The position numbers were made by a program, and so were the translations under genes. From Acinetobacter geminorum (GTDB lineage Bacteria; Pseudomonadota; Gammaproteobacteria; Pseudomonadales; Moraxellaceae), in contig NZ_JABELE010000007.1 in assembly GCF_013009345.1 (NCBI RefSeq), forward strand, positions 62,001-126,000: 64,000 nt of DNA, read 5' to 3'. Positions within the stretch are counted from its first letter, which is position 1, and each line of letters starts with the position of its first letter. Positions 33,894 to 43,117 of this stretch are shown here, in pieces. Under the pieces are notes generated by a model, which saw nothing but the letters and a program-made list of their open reading frames with translations, was not told the origin of the DNA and ran no database searches.

Positions 33894-34880
33894 TTAAGAT
33901 AAGACATCTTGTCGGCTGAAAGGCTTTGGCACTTCTTCTCCGAAATATTGTCGATCAGCAAAATAGCTAGAACGAACCATAGGTGCACTCCAAATATTAT
34001 TAAAACCTAATCGCTTACCGTGTCGGGTATATCGTTCAAATTCTTGTAAATTTACAAACCGATGAATCAGCGCATGTGATTTTGAAGGCTGAAGATATTG
34101 ACCAATCGTGACAAGATCGACTTGATAGTCTTTTAAATCGTTGAGTAGGGCAAGCACTTCAGCCTCTATTTCTCCTAATCCAACCATCAGACCAGACTTA
34201 GTTTTGATATCGGGACAATATGCTTTAAAGCGTTTAAGTAACTCTAGTGAATGTTGATAATCTGAACCGGGGCGCATCGCTTTATATAAACGAGGAACCG
34301 TCTCAATATTATGATTAAACACATCTGGAGGAGATAAGCTCAGAGTCGAAAGCGCTGTCTCTAAACGACCGCGAAAATCTGGTACTAAAATCTCAATCAA
34401 TGTTTCTGGACAACGTTTCCTAATTTCTTCTATACACTTTACAAAATGTGCAGCGCCGCCATCATGTAGATCGTCGCGGTCTACAGATGTAATCACAACA
34501 TATTTTAAGTTTAGGTTAGCGACTGTTTCTGCCAGATGTTTAGGTTCATCTTCATCTAGCGGTTTTGGGCGACCATGAGCGACATCACAAAATGGGCAGC
34601 GACGAGTACAGATATCGCCCATAATCATGAATGTTGCCGTACCACCGCCAAAACATTCAGGTAGATTTGGACACGCCGCTTCTTCGCAAACACTGTGTAA
34701 CTTCTGTTGGCGTAGCAAATTTTTTATGCGATTAATTTCTTCAAAATCGGTTATTTTGGCTCTAATCCAGTCAGGTTTAGTCGGTAACTCTTCTGTAGGT
34801 AAAATTTTAATCGGAATGCGAGCAACTTTATCCGCTCCTCTTAATTTAATACCAGTTTCTATTTGCCTTTTTAAGTCCAT
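33894..34880 (-). CDS. lipA: Lipoyl synthase, aco-associated
   Basis: A radical SAM enzyme that inserts two sulfurs into octanoyl groups of lipoyl domains. Both cluster motifs are intact: the auxiliary C-x4-C-x5-C (Cys65, Cys70, Cys76) and the radical SAM C-x3-C-x2-C (Cys91, Cys95, Cys98). The C-terminal RSSYFADRQ has the serine ligand. The 328-residue length is normal. It is divergent from acoA and probably supplies lipoate for the E2 subunit AcoC. Many Acinetobacter have a second lipA elsewhere, so this is likely a dedicated copy. Confidence 0.93.
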   Translation of the reverse strand: MDLKRQIETGIKLRGADKVARIPIKILPTEELPTKPDWIRAKITDFEEINRIKNLLRQQKLHSVCEEAACPNLPECFGGGTATFMIMGDICTRRCPFCDVAHGRPKPLDEDEPKHLAETVANLNLKYVVITSVDRDDLHDGGAAHFVKCIEEIRKRCPETLIEILVPDFRGRLETALSTLSLSPPDVFNHNIETVPRLYKAMRPGSDYQHSLELLKRFKAYCPDIKTKSGLMVGLGEIEAEVLALLNDLKDYQVDLVTIGQYLQPSKSHALIHRFVNLQEFERYTRHGKRLGFNNIWSAPMVRSSYFADRQYFGEEVPKPFSRQDVLS

Positions 34881-35242
34881 ATATAAAATTCCATTTTATA
34901 TTAAATAACTTTTAACTAGACTCTATATAATAAAAATCCTTATAATTTAAATAAGGGACATGGAGTCTATTAATGAGCGTAGTACACAGCTAATATTATA
35001 AATTAATAAAGGTTGGTTAAAGGTTTGTTTCGCAAGCTAATGAAATGTATTAAAATTTTTTAATTTTATTTTTGCTGTGCAAGTTTTTGAAAAATAAAAA
35101 ATAATAGCCATAAAAACCACTTAAAACTTTTTAGTCTAATAGTATATTAAATTAAATTGAGCTTTATTATTTATAGCGAAATATATAACTCTCGCTGAAA
35201 CTTGGTTGATTTTTAATAATCAAGATAATAAAGGAAAAGGAT
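34881..35242. other. lipA-acoA divergent control region
   Basis: A 362-bp region without genes. It contains a nested dyad (34917-34969, separate entry), short hairpins AGCGA/TCGCT (35175-35196) and TTGATT/AATCAA (35206-35223) just before the acoA ribosome site, and no convincing -24/-12 sigma-54 promoter. Confidence 0.5.
34917..34969. promoter_or_regulatory. Nested inverted repeats upstream of lipA
   Basis: Outer arms TAGACTC (34917-34923) and GAGTCTA (34963-34969) are perfect 7-bp inverted repeats. Inside them CCTTAT (34938-34943) pairs with ATAAGG (34951-34956). The centre is about 63 bp upstream of the lipA ATG. It could be an operator dyad or an RNA leader structure. Confidence 0.5.
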
Positions 35243-36205
35243 ATGCAATTAACGGAAGAGCAATTACTCGCAGCATATAAACGCATGCGCGATATTCGTG
35301 AATTTGAGGATCGACTTCACGAAGAAAATACCAATGGTGATATTCCTGGCTTTATTCACTTATACAGTGGTGAAGAAGCTGTAGCAGTCGGGATTTGCGA
35401 AAATTTAACCGACAAAGACTATATCACTTCAACACACCGTGGACATGGACACTGTATTGCAAAAGGCTGTGACATTCACGCTATGATGCTGGAAATTTTC
35501 GGTAAAGATGACGGGCTATGCCGTGGAAAAGGCGGTTCTATGCATATTGCCGATTTAGATAAAGGTATGCTCGGTGCCAACGGGATTGTGGGTGGTGGAC
35601 CTCCTTTAGCAATTGGTGCAGCTTTGACAGCAAAAACCTTAAAGACTGGTGGCGTCGGACTGTCTTTTACAGGCGATGGTGGTTCAAACCAAGGCCTTAC
35701 TTTTGAAGCGATGAATATGGCTGTTGTGCTTAAACTTCCAGTAATTTTCGTTTTCGAAAATAACGGTTTCGGTGAAGGTACTGGTCATGATTACGCAGTA
35801 GGAAGCAAAGACATTGCTGGTCGTGCAGCAGGTTTTGGTTTACCGGCAGTTAAAGTTGACGGTACAGACTTCTTTGCCGTCTATGAAGCCGCTCAAACTG
35901 CCATTGAACGCGCGCGTCGAGGTGAAGGTCCAAGCGTGATTGAAACCATCACAAACCGTTTTTATGGCCACTTCGAAGGTGACCCTGGCTTGATTCGTTC
36001 TAAAGAAGAAGTCGAGTTCATTAAAGAAAACAAAGATCCTTTGAAAGTTTTCCGTGAAAAAGTCAAAGGCAAAATTGATGAAGCCAAACTAGACGAGATT
36101 GATGCAGCTTCAAAGGCAAATGTTGATGACGCCGTTGCTAAAGCCCGTGCTGCGGCATACCCAAAACCAGAACAACTCCTTACTGACGTCTATGTCTCTT
36201 ACTAA
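35243..36205 (+). CDS. acoA: Acetoin dehydrogenase E1 component, alpha subunit AcoA
   Basis: The 320-residue alpha subunit of the thiamine-diphosphate-dependent E1 of acetoin dehydrogenase, which cleaves acetoin into acetaldehyde and a hydroxyethyl group. Motifs are RDIREFEDRLHE near the start, the ThDP-binding FTGDGGSNQGLTFEAMNMA and FVFENNGFGEGTGH, and STHRGHGHCIAKG. AAAGGAAAAGG precedes the ATG. It leads an operon with acoB, acoC, acoD and two dehydrogenases. Confidence 0.95.
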   Translation: MQLTEEQLLAAYKRMRDIREFEDRLHEENTNGDIPGFIHLYSGEEAVAVGICENLTDKDYITSTHRGHGHCIAKGCDIHAMMLEIFGKDDGLCRGKGGSMHIADLDKGMLGANGIVGGGPPLAIGAALTAKTLKTGGVGLSFTGDGGSNQGLTFEAMNMAVVLKLPVIFVFENNGFGEGTGHDYAVGSKDIAGRAAGFGLPAVKVDGTDFFAVYEAAQTAIERARRGEGPSVIETITNRFYGHFEGDPGLIRSKEEVEFIKENKDPLKVFREKVKGKIDEAKLDEIDAASKANVDDAVAKARAAAYPKPEQLLTDVYVSY

Positions 36206-36218
36206 AGGAATAGTAAAG

Positions 36219-37238
36219 ATGCCAAATAAAAGTTTTCGTAATGCAATTAAAGAAGCCATTGAATCAGAAATGCGCCGTGATCCAACCGTATTTGTTGTTG
36301 GTGAAGATGTTCGTGGTGGGCACGGCGGTAAAAACACTGAAGAAAATCAGTTAGAAGGTTTCGGTGGTGTATTGGGCGTAACCAAAGGTTTATGGACAGA
36401 GTTTGGTTCGGAACGTGTTATTGATACCCCAATTACTGAGTCTGCAATTATCGGTATGGCCGCCGGTGCTGCTGCAACAGGTTTACGTCCTGTTGCAGAT
36501 CTAATGTTTATGGATTTCTACGGCGTGTGTCATGACATGCTCTATAACCAAGCCGCTAAATTCCGTTATATGTTTGGTGGAAAAGCAAAAGCGCCAATGG
36601 TTGTACGTGGCATGATCGGCGCAGGTTTTTCTGCGGCAGCTCAGCATTCTCAGTCACCGTATAACGTATTTGCTGCGGTTCCGGGCTTAAAAGTTGTAGT
36701 TCCATCTAGCCCATATGATGTGAAAGGACTATTAATTCAGGCTATTCGAGATGACGATCCTGTAGTGTTCTGTGAGCATAAAATGCTTTATGACATTAAA
36801 GGTGACGTTCCTGATGAAGCCTATACCATTCCTTTTGGGGTAGCAAATTACACCCGTGAAGGTACAGACGTAACCATTATTGCTTTAGGTTTGATGGTAC
36901 ACCGCGCTAATGAAGTAGCAGATAAACTAGCAAAAGATAGTATTTCGGTTGAAGTTGTAGACCCTCGAACAATTTCTCCTCTTGATGAAGAAGGAATTTT
37001 AGAGTCTGTGGCATCAACTGGACGCGTGGTCATTGTGGATGAATCAGCAGCACGCTGTGGTTTCGGTCATGATGTTGCTGCATTGGTTGCACAGAAAGGT
37101 TTCCATTATTTAAAAGCACCTGTTGAACTCGTAACGCCACCACATACGCCTGTTCCATTCTCACCAGTTTTAGAAAAAGAATGGATTCCAAGTGTAGAGC
37201 GTATTGAGCAAGCTGTGCGAAAAACATTGGAGGCTTAG
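36219..37238 (+). CDS. acoB: Acetoin dehydrogenase E1 component, beta subunit AcoB
   Basis: A 339-residue protein from the ATG at 36219 (AAAGGA nine bases upstream); a longer frame from 36099 would overlap acoA by over 100 bp and has no family match. The N-terminus NKSFRNAIKEAIESEMRRDP, the VVGEDVRGGHGGK loop, DTPITESAIIGMAAGAAATG and MIGAGFSAAAQHSQSPY are those of transketolase-family beta subunits. With AcoA it forms the alpha2beta2 E1. Confidence 0.95.
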   Translation: MPNKSFRNAIKEAIESEMRRDPTVFVVGEDVRGGHGGKNTEENQLEGFGGVLGVTKGLWTEFGSERVIDTPITESAIIGMAAGAAATGLRPVADLMFMDFYGVCHDMLYNQAAKFRYMFGGKAKAPMVVRGMIGAGFSAAAQHSQSPYNVFAAVPGLKVVVPSSPYDVKGLLIQAIRDDDPVVFCEHKMLYDIKGDVPDEAYTIPFGVANYTREGTDVTIIALGLMVHRANEVADKLAKDSISVEVVDPRTISPLDEEGILESVASTGRVVIVDESAARCGFGHDVAALVAQKGFHYLKAPVELVTPPHTPVPFSPVLEKEWIPSVERIEQAVRKTLEA

Positions 37239-37239
37239 G

Positions 37240-38775
37240 ATGAGCGAAATTAAAACGCTGGAGATCCCGAAATGGGGATTATCCATGGAAGAAGGCACGA
37301 TTGCCCAATGGTTGATTAAAGAGGGTGATGGCTTTAATAAAGGCGATGAAATTTGTGAAATTGAAACCACAAAAATCGTCAATGTATTAGAAGCGCCTTT
37401 TGCTGGAACGCTCCGTAAAATTTTAGCGAAAGATGGTGATACTTTACCTGTTGGGGGTCTTATTGCCGTATGTGCTGATAGTGAAGTTTCTGATGCAGAA
37501 ATTGAAAAGTTTATCGCATCACTAGGCGGTTCAGCAGCTAAAGCCCCTGAAGCACCTTTGGAGCAAAGTAAAGCAGAAACATCTGCACCTGTTGCTGAAA
37601 AAGCAGAACAACCACAGACTGTAGTAGCTAGTGTTTCAGCCCCTGCAAAGGTAGCGAAAGGTGACTACGTTGTACCGGAGTCATTACAAGGCTATCAAAC
37701 ATCTGATGATTTGTTTGCAACACCACATGCGTTAAAGCTTGCAGAAAAGCACAATGTAAACTTGGCAAAAGTCACAGGTTCTGGTCGTGAAGGACGTATT
37801 AGTGTTCAAGACATCCAGAAGGCTGTACAAGCTGCTGGTGGTCAGTGGCCTGATGTTAAGCAGCAAACCCAGACTAAAGTAGTTAAATCTACAGCCGATG
37901 ATAGCCAAGTTCTAGCAACGCCTGTAGCACGTCGTTTAGCAAAGCAGTGGGGCATTAACCTAAATGACTGCCGTGTTTCAGGTACTCGTGGCCGTGTCTG
38001 TAAAGAAGATGTTGAGGCAGTTTACTATCGTAATAACCCAACATCGGTAAATGAACAACCTGTGCAATGTGCAGCTCAACCACAATCGAGAATTACGACT
38101 GTGGCGATGAATGGGATGCGTAAAGCGATTGCCTCACGGTTACAGGCTGCAAAACGTAACGCACCGCATTTCCGCTTAGTAGTCGATCTCAACGTAGAGG
38201 CTTTGCAAAAACTACGTAAGCAGATTAATGAGACTGTTCCACAAGTGAAACTTTCTATTAATGACATGCTCATTAAAGCAGCTGCTGCGGCACTGATTAA
38301 AGTACCTGAAGTGAATGTTCAGTTTGATGAAGCTACACAATCGATTCTGCAATTTTCACAAGCAGATATTTCAGTGGCTGTGGCGATTCCAAACGGTTTA
38401 ATTACACCAATTGTGAAAGCCGCCAATCAGAAGTCTTTAGCACAAATTTCCGATGACATGCGTGATTTGGCAACCCGTGCCAAGACTGGCAAGTTACAAC
38501 CTGACGAGTTTCAGGGCGGCAGCTTTAGCATTTCAAATTTAGGAATGTTAGGCATTAAGCAGTTCGACGCCATTATTAATCCACCGCAAGGTGCAATTAT
38601 GGCATTAGGTGCTTCTGAATCACGTGCTGTTGTTGAAAATGGTAATGTCGTGGTTCGTGAGATTGTCACAGCAACGTTGTCATGCGATCACCGCGTCATT
38701 GACGGTGCGGTTGGGGCGAAATTCTTGGCCAGCTTTAAGCAGTTTGTTGAAAACCCTGCTTTAATTTTGGTGTAG
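37240..38775 (+). CDS. acoC: Dihydrolipoamide acetyltransferase E2 of acetoin dehydrogenase, AcoC
   Basis: A 511-residue E2 that carries the acetyl group from E1 to coenzyme A. It has one N-terminal lipoyl domain (lipoyl lysine Lys45 in ETTKIVN), an Ala/Pro/Gln-rich linker, and two peripheral-subunit-binding domains (about 160-196 and 226-261), where most E2 proteins have one. A catalytic domain follows with DHRVIDG (His484, Asp488). GGAGG precedes the ATG at 37240, one base after the acoB stop. The duplicated binding domain is the odd feature. Confidence 0.93.
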   Translation: MSEIKTLEIPKWGLSMEEGTIAQWLIKEGDGFNKGDEICEIETTKIVNVLEAPFAGTLRKILAKDGDTLPVGGLIAVCADSEVSDAEIEKFIASLGGSAAKAPEAPLEQSKAETSAPVAEKAEQPQTVVASVSAPAKVAKGDYVVPESLQGYQTSDDLFATPHALKLAEKHNVNLAKVTGSGREGRISVQDIQKAVQAAGGQWPDVKQQTQTKVVKSTADDSQVLATPVARRLAKQWGINLNDCRVSGTRGRVCKEDVEAVYYRNNPTSVNEQPVQCAAQPQSRITTVAMNGMRKAIASRLQAAKRNAPHFRLVVDLNVEALQKLRKQINETVPQVKLSINDMLIKAAAAALIKVPEVNVQFDEATQSILQFSQADISVAVAIPNGLITPIVKAANQKSLAQISDDMRDLATRAKTGKLQPDEFQGGSFSISNLGMLGIKQFDAIINPPQGAIMALGASESRAVVENGNVVVREIVTATLSCDHRVIDGAVGAKFLASFKQFVENPALILV

Positions 38776-38785
38776 GAGAACCCGC

Positions 38786-40189
38786 ATGTCAGAAGCTCAA
38801 TTTGATTTAATTGTGATTGGCGCGGGACCGGGTGGGTATGTGGCTGCAATTCGTGCAGCCCAGCTCGGGTTAAAAACCGCAATTGTAGAAGAGCAACATT
38901 TAGGCGGAATTTGTCTAAATTGGGGCTGTATTCCAACTAAAGCTTTGCTTGCAGGGGCAGAGCTCGCAACCCAGTTTAAACATGCCGGACAGTTTGGTTT
39001 TCAAGTATCTCAACTCGATTTTGATATTCAAAAGCTTGTGCAACATAGCCGACAAGTGTCAGCTCAGCTTGTACAAGGTATTGATTACTTGCTGAAAAAG
39101 AATCAGGTCACTGTTTTTAATGGTCGTGCTCAGCTTACGGCTAAAGAAAAAATTGAAGTGACCGATGCTCAAGGTAAAAGTCAGGCTTTGAGCGCACCTC
39201 ATATTATTTTGGCAACTGGAGCTAAAGCTCGACATGTTCCTCAGCTTCCTGTCGATGGAACATATGTCTGGAGCTATAAAGAAGCGCTTGTGCCAGAGCA
39301 GTTACCGAAAAGTTTACTGGTTGTAGGTTCAGGTGCAATTGGTAGTGAGTTTGCTAGCTTTTATCAAGACTTGGGTTGTCAGGTCACGCTTATTGATTTA
39401 GCCAAGCAGATTTTACCAACTGAAGATGCGGAAGTTGCTCAATTTGTCAGAAAACAGTTTGAACAAAAAGGAATGAAAGTCTTAACCGATGCTGTCGTTC
39501 AAAGTATTCAAATTGAAAATGGTCAAGTTCACTGTGTGGTTGAAACGGCGAATGACATTCAAATGCTTGTTTTTGACCGCGTGCTTTCGGCAATTGGTGT
39601 GCAGCCGAATACCACGGGGCTAGGATTAGAACGTTTAGGTGTAGAACTCAATCCACAAGGTTTTGTGGCAATTGATGACTATTGTAAAACCAACGTAGCA
39701 GGGCTTTATGCGATTGGTGATGTGGCTGGTGCACCGTGTCTTGCCCATAAAGCAAGCCATGAAGCCATGATATGTGTCGAGAAAATTGCTGGTGTGAAAA
39801 ACGTCCATTCACTCGATCGTAGCCAGATACCCGGTTGTATTTTTACGCATCCACAAGTGGCTAGTATTGGTTTAACGGAAAATGCAGCAAAAGCTAAGAA
39901 TCTACCTATACGAATCGGTAAGTTTTCTTTAACTGCAAATGGTAAAGCTTTAGCAATTGGAGATGCATCAGGTTTCGTTAAAACGGTGATACATGCAGAA
40001 ACGGGTGAATTACTTGGTGCACATATGGTGGGTCATGAAGTGACCGAACATATCCAAGGCTTTGCTATTGCCAAATACCTAGAAGCAACTGATGAAAGTT
40101 TAGCTCAAGTGATTTTCCCACATCCAACATTATCAGAAGCCATGCATGAATCCATTTTGGCTTCAATGCAACGAGCGATTCATATGTAG
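38786..40189 (+). CDS. acoD: Dihydrolipoamide dehydrogenase E3 of acetoin dehydrogenase, AcoD/LpdA
   Basis: A 467-residue FAD enzyme that reoxidises the lipoyl groups of AcoC and reduces NAD. It has the FAD motif VIGAGPGGYVAAIRAAQLG, the redox cysteines Cys43 and Cys48 (GICLNWGC), an NAD-binding VVGSGAIGSEFASFY and the C-terminal HPTLSEAMHES with the catalytic His. It has no N-terminal lipoyl domain, unlike some aco E3 proteins. GGAG precedes its ATG 10 bp after acoC. Confidence 0.95.
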   Translation: MSEAQFDLIVIGAGPGGYVAAIRAAQLGLKTAIVEEQHLGGICLNWGCIPTKALLAGAELATQFKHAGQFGFQVSQLDFDIQKLVQHSRQVSAQLVQGIDYLLKKNQVTVFNGRAQLTAKEKIEVTDAQGKSQALSAPHIILATGAKARHVPQLPVDGTYVWSYKEALVPEQLPKSLLVVGSGAIGSEFASFYQDLGCQVTLIDLAKQILPTEDAEVAQFVRKQFEQKGMKVLTDAVVQSIQIENGQVHCVVETANDIQMLVFDRVLSAIGVQPNTTGLGLERLGVELNPQGFVAIDDYCKTNVAGLYAIGDVAGAPCLAHKASHEAMICVEKIAGVKNVHSLDRSQIPGCIFTHPQVASIGLTENAAKAKNLPIRIGKFSLTANGKALAIGDASGFVKTVIHAETGELLGAHMVGHEVTEHIQGFAIAKYLEATDESLAQVIFPHPTLSEAMHESILASMQRAIHM

Positions 40190-40215
40190 AAATTCTACAT
40201 TTACAGGAGTTGAAC

Positions 40216-41001
40216 ATGGTTAAGGGATTAAAAAATAAAGTCGCTTTAGTGACTGGGGCAGCTCAAGGCATTGGCCGTGGGATTGCCCTGCGCTTGGCGC
40301 AAGAAGGGGCACATATTGCATTATTTGATATGAAACAAGATCGACTGAACGATGTGCAGCAGGAAATTCAAGCTTTAGGTGTAAATGCGAGTACATTTAT
40401 TGCTGATGTAAGTGACCGCGAGCAAGTATATGCTGCTATAAATCATGCTGAGCAGACACTTGGTGGGTTTGATGTCATGATTAATAATGCTGGAATTGCT
40501 CAGGTTCAGGCTATTGCAAATTCAACACCAGATGAATTCCAAAAAATTGTTGATATCAATATTGGTGGTGTACTGTGGGGAATACAGGCTGCCGCCGAAA
40601 AATTTAAGCAACGTCAACATAAAGGTAAAATCATTAATGCTTGCTCAATTGCAGGCCACGATGGGTTTGCTTTACTTGGTATTTACTCGGCAACCAAATT
40701 TGCAGTACGAGCACTCACCCAAGCTGCGGCAAAAGAATATGCCAGTCACGGTATTACGGTAAATGGATATTGTCCTGGAATTGTCGGAACGGACATGTGG
40801 GTTGAAATTGATAAACGTTTTGCTGAAATTACTGGTGCCGCAATTGGTGAAACTTATAAAAAGTATGTGGAAGGCATTGCCTTAGGTAGAGCCCAAACGC
40901 CAGATGATGTAGCCGCATTAGTTGCTTTTCTGGCAAGTGAAGATTCGGACTATATTACGGGTCAATCCATTTTAACGGACGGCGGAATTGTCTATCGCTA
41001 A
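40216..41001 (+). CDS. Acetoin/diacetyl reductase, short-chain dehydrogenase family
   Basis: A 261-residue SDR enzyme. It has the cofactor motif VTGAAQGIGRGIA, NNAGIAQVQ, a catalytic Ser in NACSIAGH and the Y-x3-K pair in GIYSATKFAVRALTQAAAKEYA. The ATG at 40216 with CAGGAG upstream is preferred over the TTG at 40210. Sequence and place in the operon fit acetoin reductase (meso-2,3-butanediol dehydrogenase, ButA/BudC type), interconverting diacetyl, acetoin and butanediol. Confidence 0.87.
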   Translation: MVKGLKNKVALVTGAAQGIGRGIALRLAQEGAHIALFDMKQDRLNDVQQEIQALGVNASTFIADVSDREQVYAAINHAEQTLGGFDVMINNAGIAQVQAIANSTPDEFQKIVDINIGGVLWGIQAAAEKFKQRQHKGKIINACSIAGHDGFALLGIYSATKFAVRALTQAAAKEYASHGITVNGYCPGIVGTDMWVEIDKRFAEITGAAIGETYKKYVEGIALGRAQTPDDVAALVAFLASEDSDYITGQSILTDGGIVYR

Positions 41002-41030
41002 AACAACATCCTGATTTGAGGGAGATAATA

Positions 41031-42089
41031 ATGAAAGCAGCGCGTTTTTATGACAGAGGCGATATTCGTATTGAAGATATCCCTGAACCAGAAGTCACTC
41101 CCGGCACTGTAGGTATTAAGGTGGCTTGGTGTGGAATTTGTGGTACAGATTTGCATGAGTTTATGGAAGGGCCAATTTTTATTCCACCGTGTGGACATCC
41201 GCATCCTATTTCAGGTGAATCTGCGCCGATTACCATGGGACATGAATTTTCAGGTGTGGTCTATGCCGTAGGTGAAGGTGTTGATGATATTGAAATTGGT
41301 CAGCATGTGGTCGTAGAGCCTTATATTGTGGCCGATGATGTACCAACTGGACCGGGCGATAATTATCATCTTTCCAAAAATATGAACTTTATTGGTTTAG
41401 GCGGTCGTGGCGGTGGTTTGTCGGAAAAAATTGCAGTTAAACGCCGTTGGGTACATCCAATTTCCAATAAAATCCCACTCGATCAGGCAGCCTTAATTGA
41501 ACCGTTATCGGTTGGGCATCATGCTTTCGTACGTAGTGGTGCAAAGGCTGGTGATATTGCACTGGTTGGTGGTGCAGGGCCAATTGGTTTATTGCTTTCG
41601 GCAATTTTAAAAGCGAAAGGACTTAAAGTCATCATTACTGAGCTGAGTGCAAAACGTAAAGAAAAAGCCAAAGAGTCGGGAGTCGCAGATTATATTTTAG
41701 ATCCATCAGAAGTTGATGTGGTTTCTGAGGTTATGAAAATCACCAATGGTGATGGCGTCGATGTTGCATTTGAATGTAGTAGTGTTAACAAAGTTCTAGA
41801 TACTTTGGTTGCGGCCGTGAAACCAACAGGCGTGATAGTGATTGTTTCGATCTGGAGCCATCCAGCATCAATTAATGTGCATAGTGTGGTGATGAAAGAG
41901 CTGGATGTACGAGGTACAATTGCCTACGTCAATGACCATCAGGAAACCATTAAGCTGGTTGAAGAAGGTAAAATAAATCTTGAACCTTTTATTACCCAGC
42001 GTATTCAACTTGATGATTTGATTTTACAAGGTTTTGAAACCTTAATTCATAACAATGAGTCAGCCGTTAAGATTATTGTACATCCATAA
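41031..42089 (+). CDS. 2,3-Butanediol dehydrogenase, zinc-containing MDR family
   Basis: A 352-residue medium-chain dehydrogenase. The ATG at 41031 has GAGGGA upstream. The catalytic-zinc motif WCGICGTDLHEF, GHEFSGVVYAVGEGV, and the Rossmann segment GAGPIGLLLSAILKAKG are clear. The region normally carrying the structural-zinc cysteines is altered (no CxxCxxCxxxxxxxC), as in the BDH1-like butanediol dehydrogenases. It lets the operon use 2,3-butanediol by oxidising it to acetoin. Confidence 0.9.
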   Translation: MKAARFYDRGDIRIEDIPEPEVTPGTVGIKVAWCGICGTDLHEFMEGPIFIPPCGHPHPISGESAPITMGHEFSGVVYAVGEGVDDIEIGQHVVVEPYIVADDVPTGPGDNYHLSKNMNFIGLGGRGGGLSEKIAVKRRWVHPISNKIPLDQAALIEPLSVGHHAFVRSGAKAGDIALVGGAGPIGLLLSAILKAKGLKVIITELSAKRKEKAKESGVADYILDPSEVDVVSEVMKITNGDGVDVAFECSSVNKVLDTLVAAVKPTGVIVIVSIWSHPASINVHSVVMKELDVRGTIAYVNDHQETIKLVEEGKINLEPFITQRIQLDDLILQGFETLIHNNESAVKIIVHP

Positions 42090-42105
42090 ACAGACACTTA
42101 AACCT

Positions 42106-42137
42106 ATAAAAAAGAGCGATAATTCGCTCTTTTTTAT
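42106..42137. terminator. Bidirectional terminator of the aco operon
   Basis: A perfect 12-bp stem (42108-42119 with 42124-42135) with a TAAT tetraloop, working for the aco operon and the convergent bestrophin-like gene. Confidence 0.9.
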
Positions 42138-43048
42138 TAAAGTAAATTGTTGTTTTGAGCTTCAATAATAGGGGGTAATGGCTGCCCTAAAGAACTTAAC
42201 GACTCTCGTTCAATCAAACGAACAATTGAATCAAGCGGTAAATCATTTTCTTGCAAACCGAAAGGTTCTTCAATTTGAGCACTTAAAGCATCTAAACCTA
42301 AAAACATATAAGCAATTAAACCCACAATAAGCGGTGTCCAAATGCCTAAAGCTGCTTCAAGGCTAAACGGTAATATGAAACAGAAACAATAAACGGCACG
42401 ATGTAAAAGTACTGAATATGAGTAGGGTAAAGGTGTCCCAGCAATACGGTCACAACCTGCTTGAATATTGCCTAGCTCAACAATATGGCGCGTCAATGTG
42501 CTGTAGATAATGTCGCTAATTTCGCCATCTTTTAAAGCTTTGACTAAATCTTTTTGAATATTTTCGAGTACAAACTGTGGTGCATTAATATGCTCATTTA
42601 AATAATTAAGTGAAGAATTATTTAAATAGGCATGTTCAAGAAATTTTGTGGGTTCGACTGTTTGTTGACGTAAACGATCACGCAATAAATTACTAAAAAT
42701 TAAGACCTGATGAATCAAATGTTCACGTTGCTCATTAGATAGAACATGGCTGTCTCTAACAATATGTCTGGCATTTGCAATTAAAGCGCCCCAGAGCTTG
42801 CGGCCTTCCCACCATCGGTCATAACATGCGTTATTTCTAAAGCCTGTACAAATGGAAAGAATCACGCCAAAGATGGTAAATCCGATCGCAGGTACGGTAG
42901 GAATTTGAATCCAATGATAATAAGAGAGCCAAACCACACATCCTGAAATAAGTACAACAAAAGTCAGTGCAGGTAAAACCTTCGGCAAAATTGTTCCTTT
43001 CCAAGCAAATAATAATTTAAATACATTGCTTTTATCGCGAACAATCAT
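42137..43048 (-). CDS. Bestrophin-family membrane protein (YneE-like)
   Basis: A 303-residue protein with four main membrane segments. Its N-terminal half has the family signature GFRNNACYDRWWEGRKLWGAL, and a C-terminal block EEPFGLQENDLPLD is the conserved calcium-clasp-like region. Bacterial bestrophins form pentameric anion or cation channels. A link to the neighbouring aco or sulfide genes is not evident. Confidence 0.87.
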   Translation of the reverse strand: MIVRDKSNVFKLLFAWKGTILPKVLPALTFVVLISGCVVWLSYYHWIQIPTVPAIGFTIFGVILSICTGFRNNACYDRWWEGRKLWGALIANARHIVRDSHVLSNEQREHLIHQVLIFSNLLRDRLRQQTVEPTKFLEHAYLNNSSLNYLNEHINAPQFVLENIQKDLVKALKDGEISDIIYSTLTRHIVELGNIQAGCDRIAGTPLPYSYSVLLHRAVYCFCFILPFSLEAALGIWTPLIVGLIAYMFLGLDALSAQIEEPFGLQENDLPLDSIVRLIERESLSSLGQPLPPIIEAQNNNLL

Positions 43049-43117
43049 ATAAAGCCTTTGAACTAATGAACCTAACCAAGTGCAATATGATACGCCTTAG
43101 ACGAGCTAAATACCTAG

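Noticed and set aside
34990..35050. Possible sigma-54 promoter before acoA (TTGGTTA...TTTGTTT)
   Set aside because: The -12 GC is GT and the -24 lacks TGGCA; the fit is no better than chance, unlike the element at 44527.
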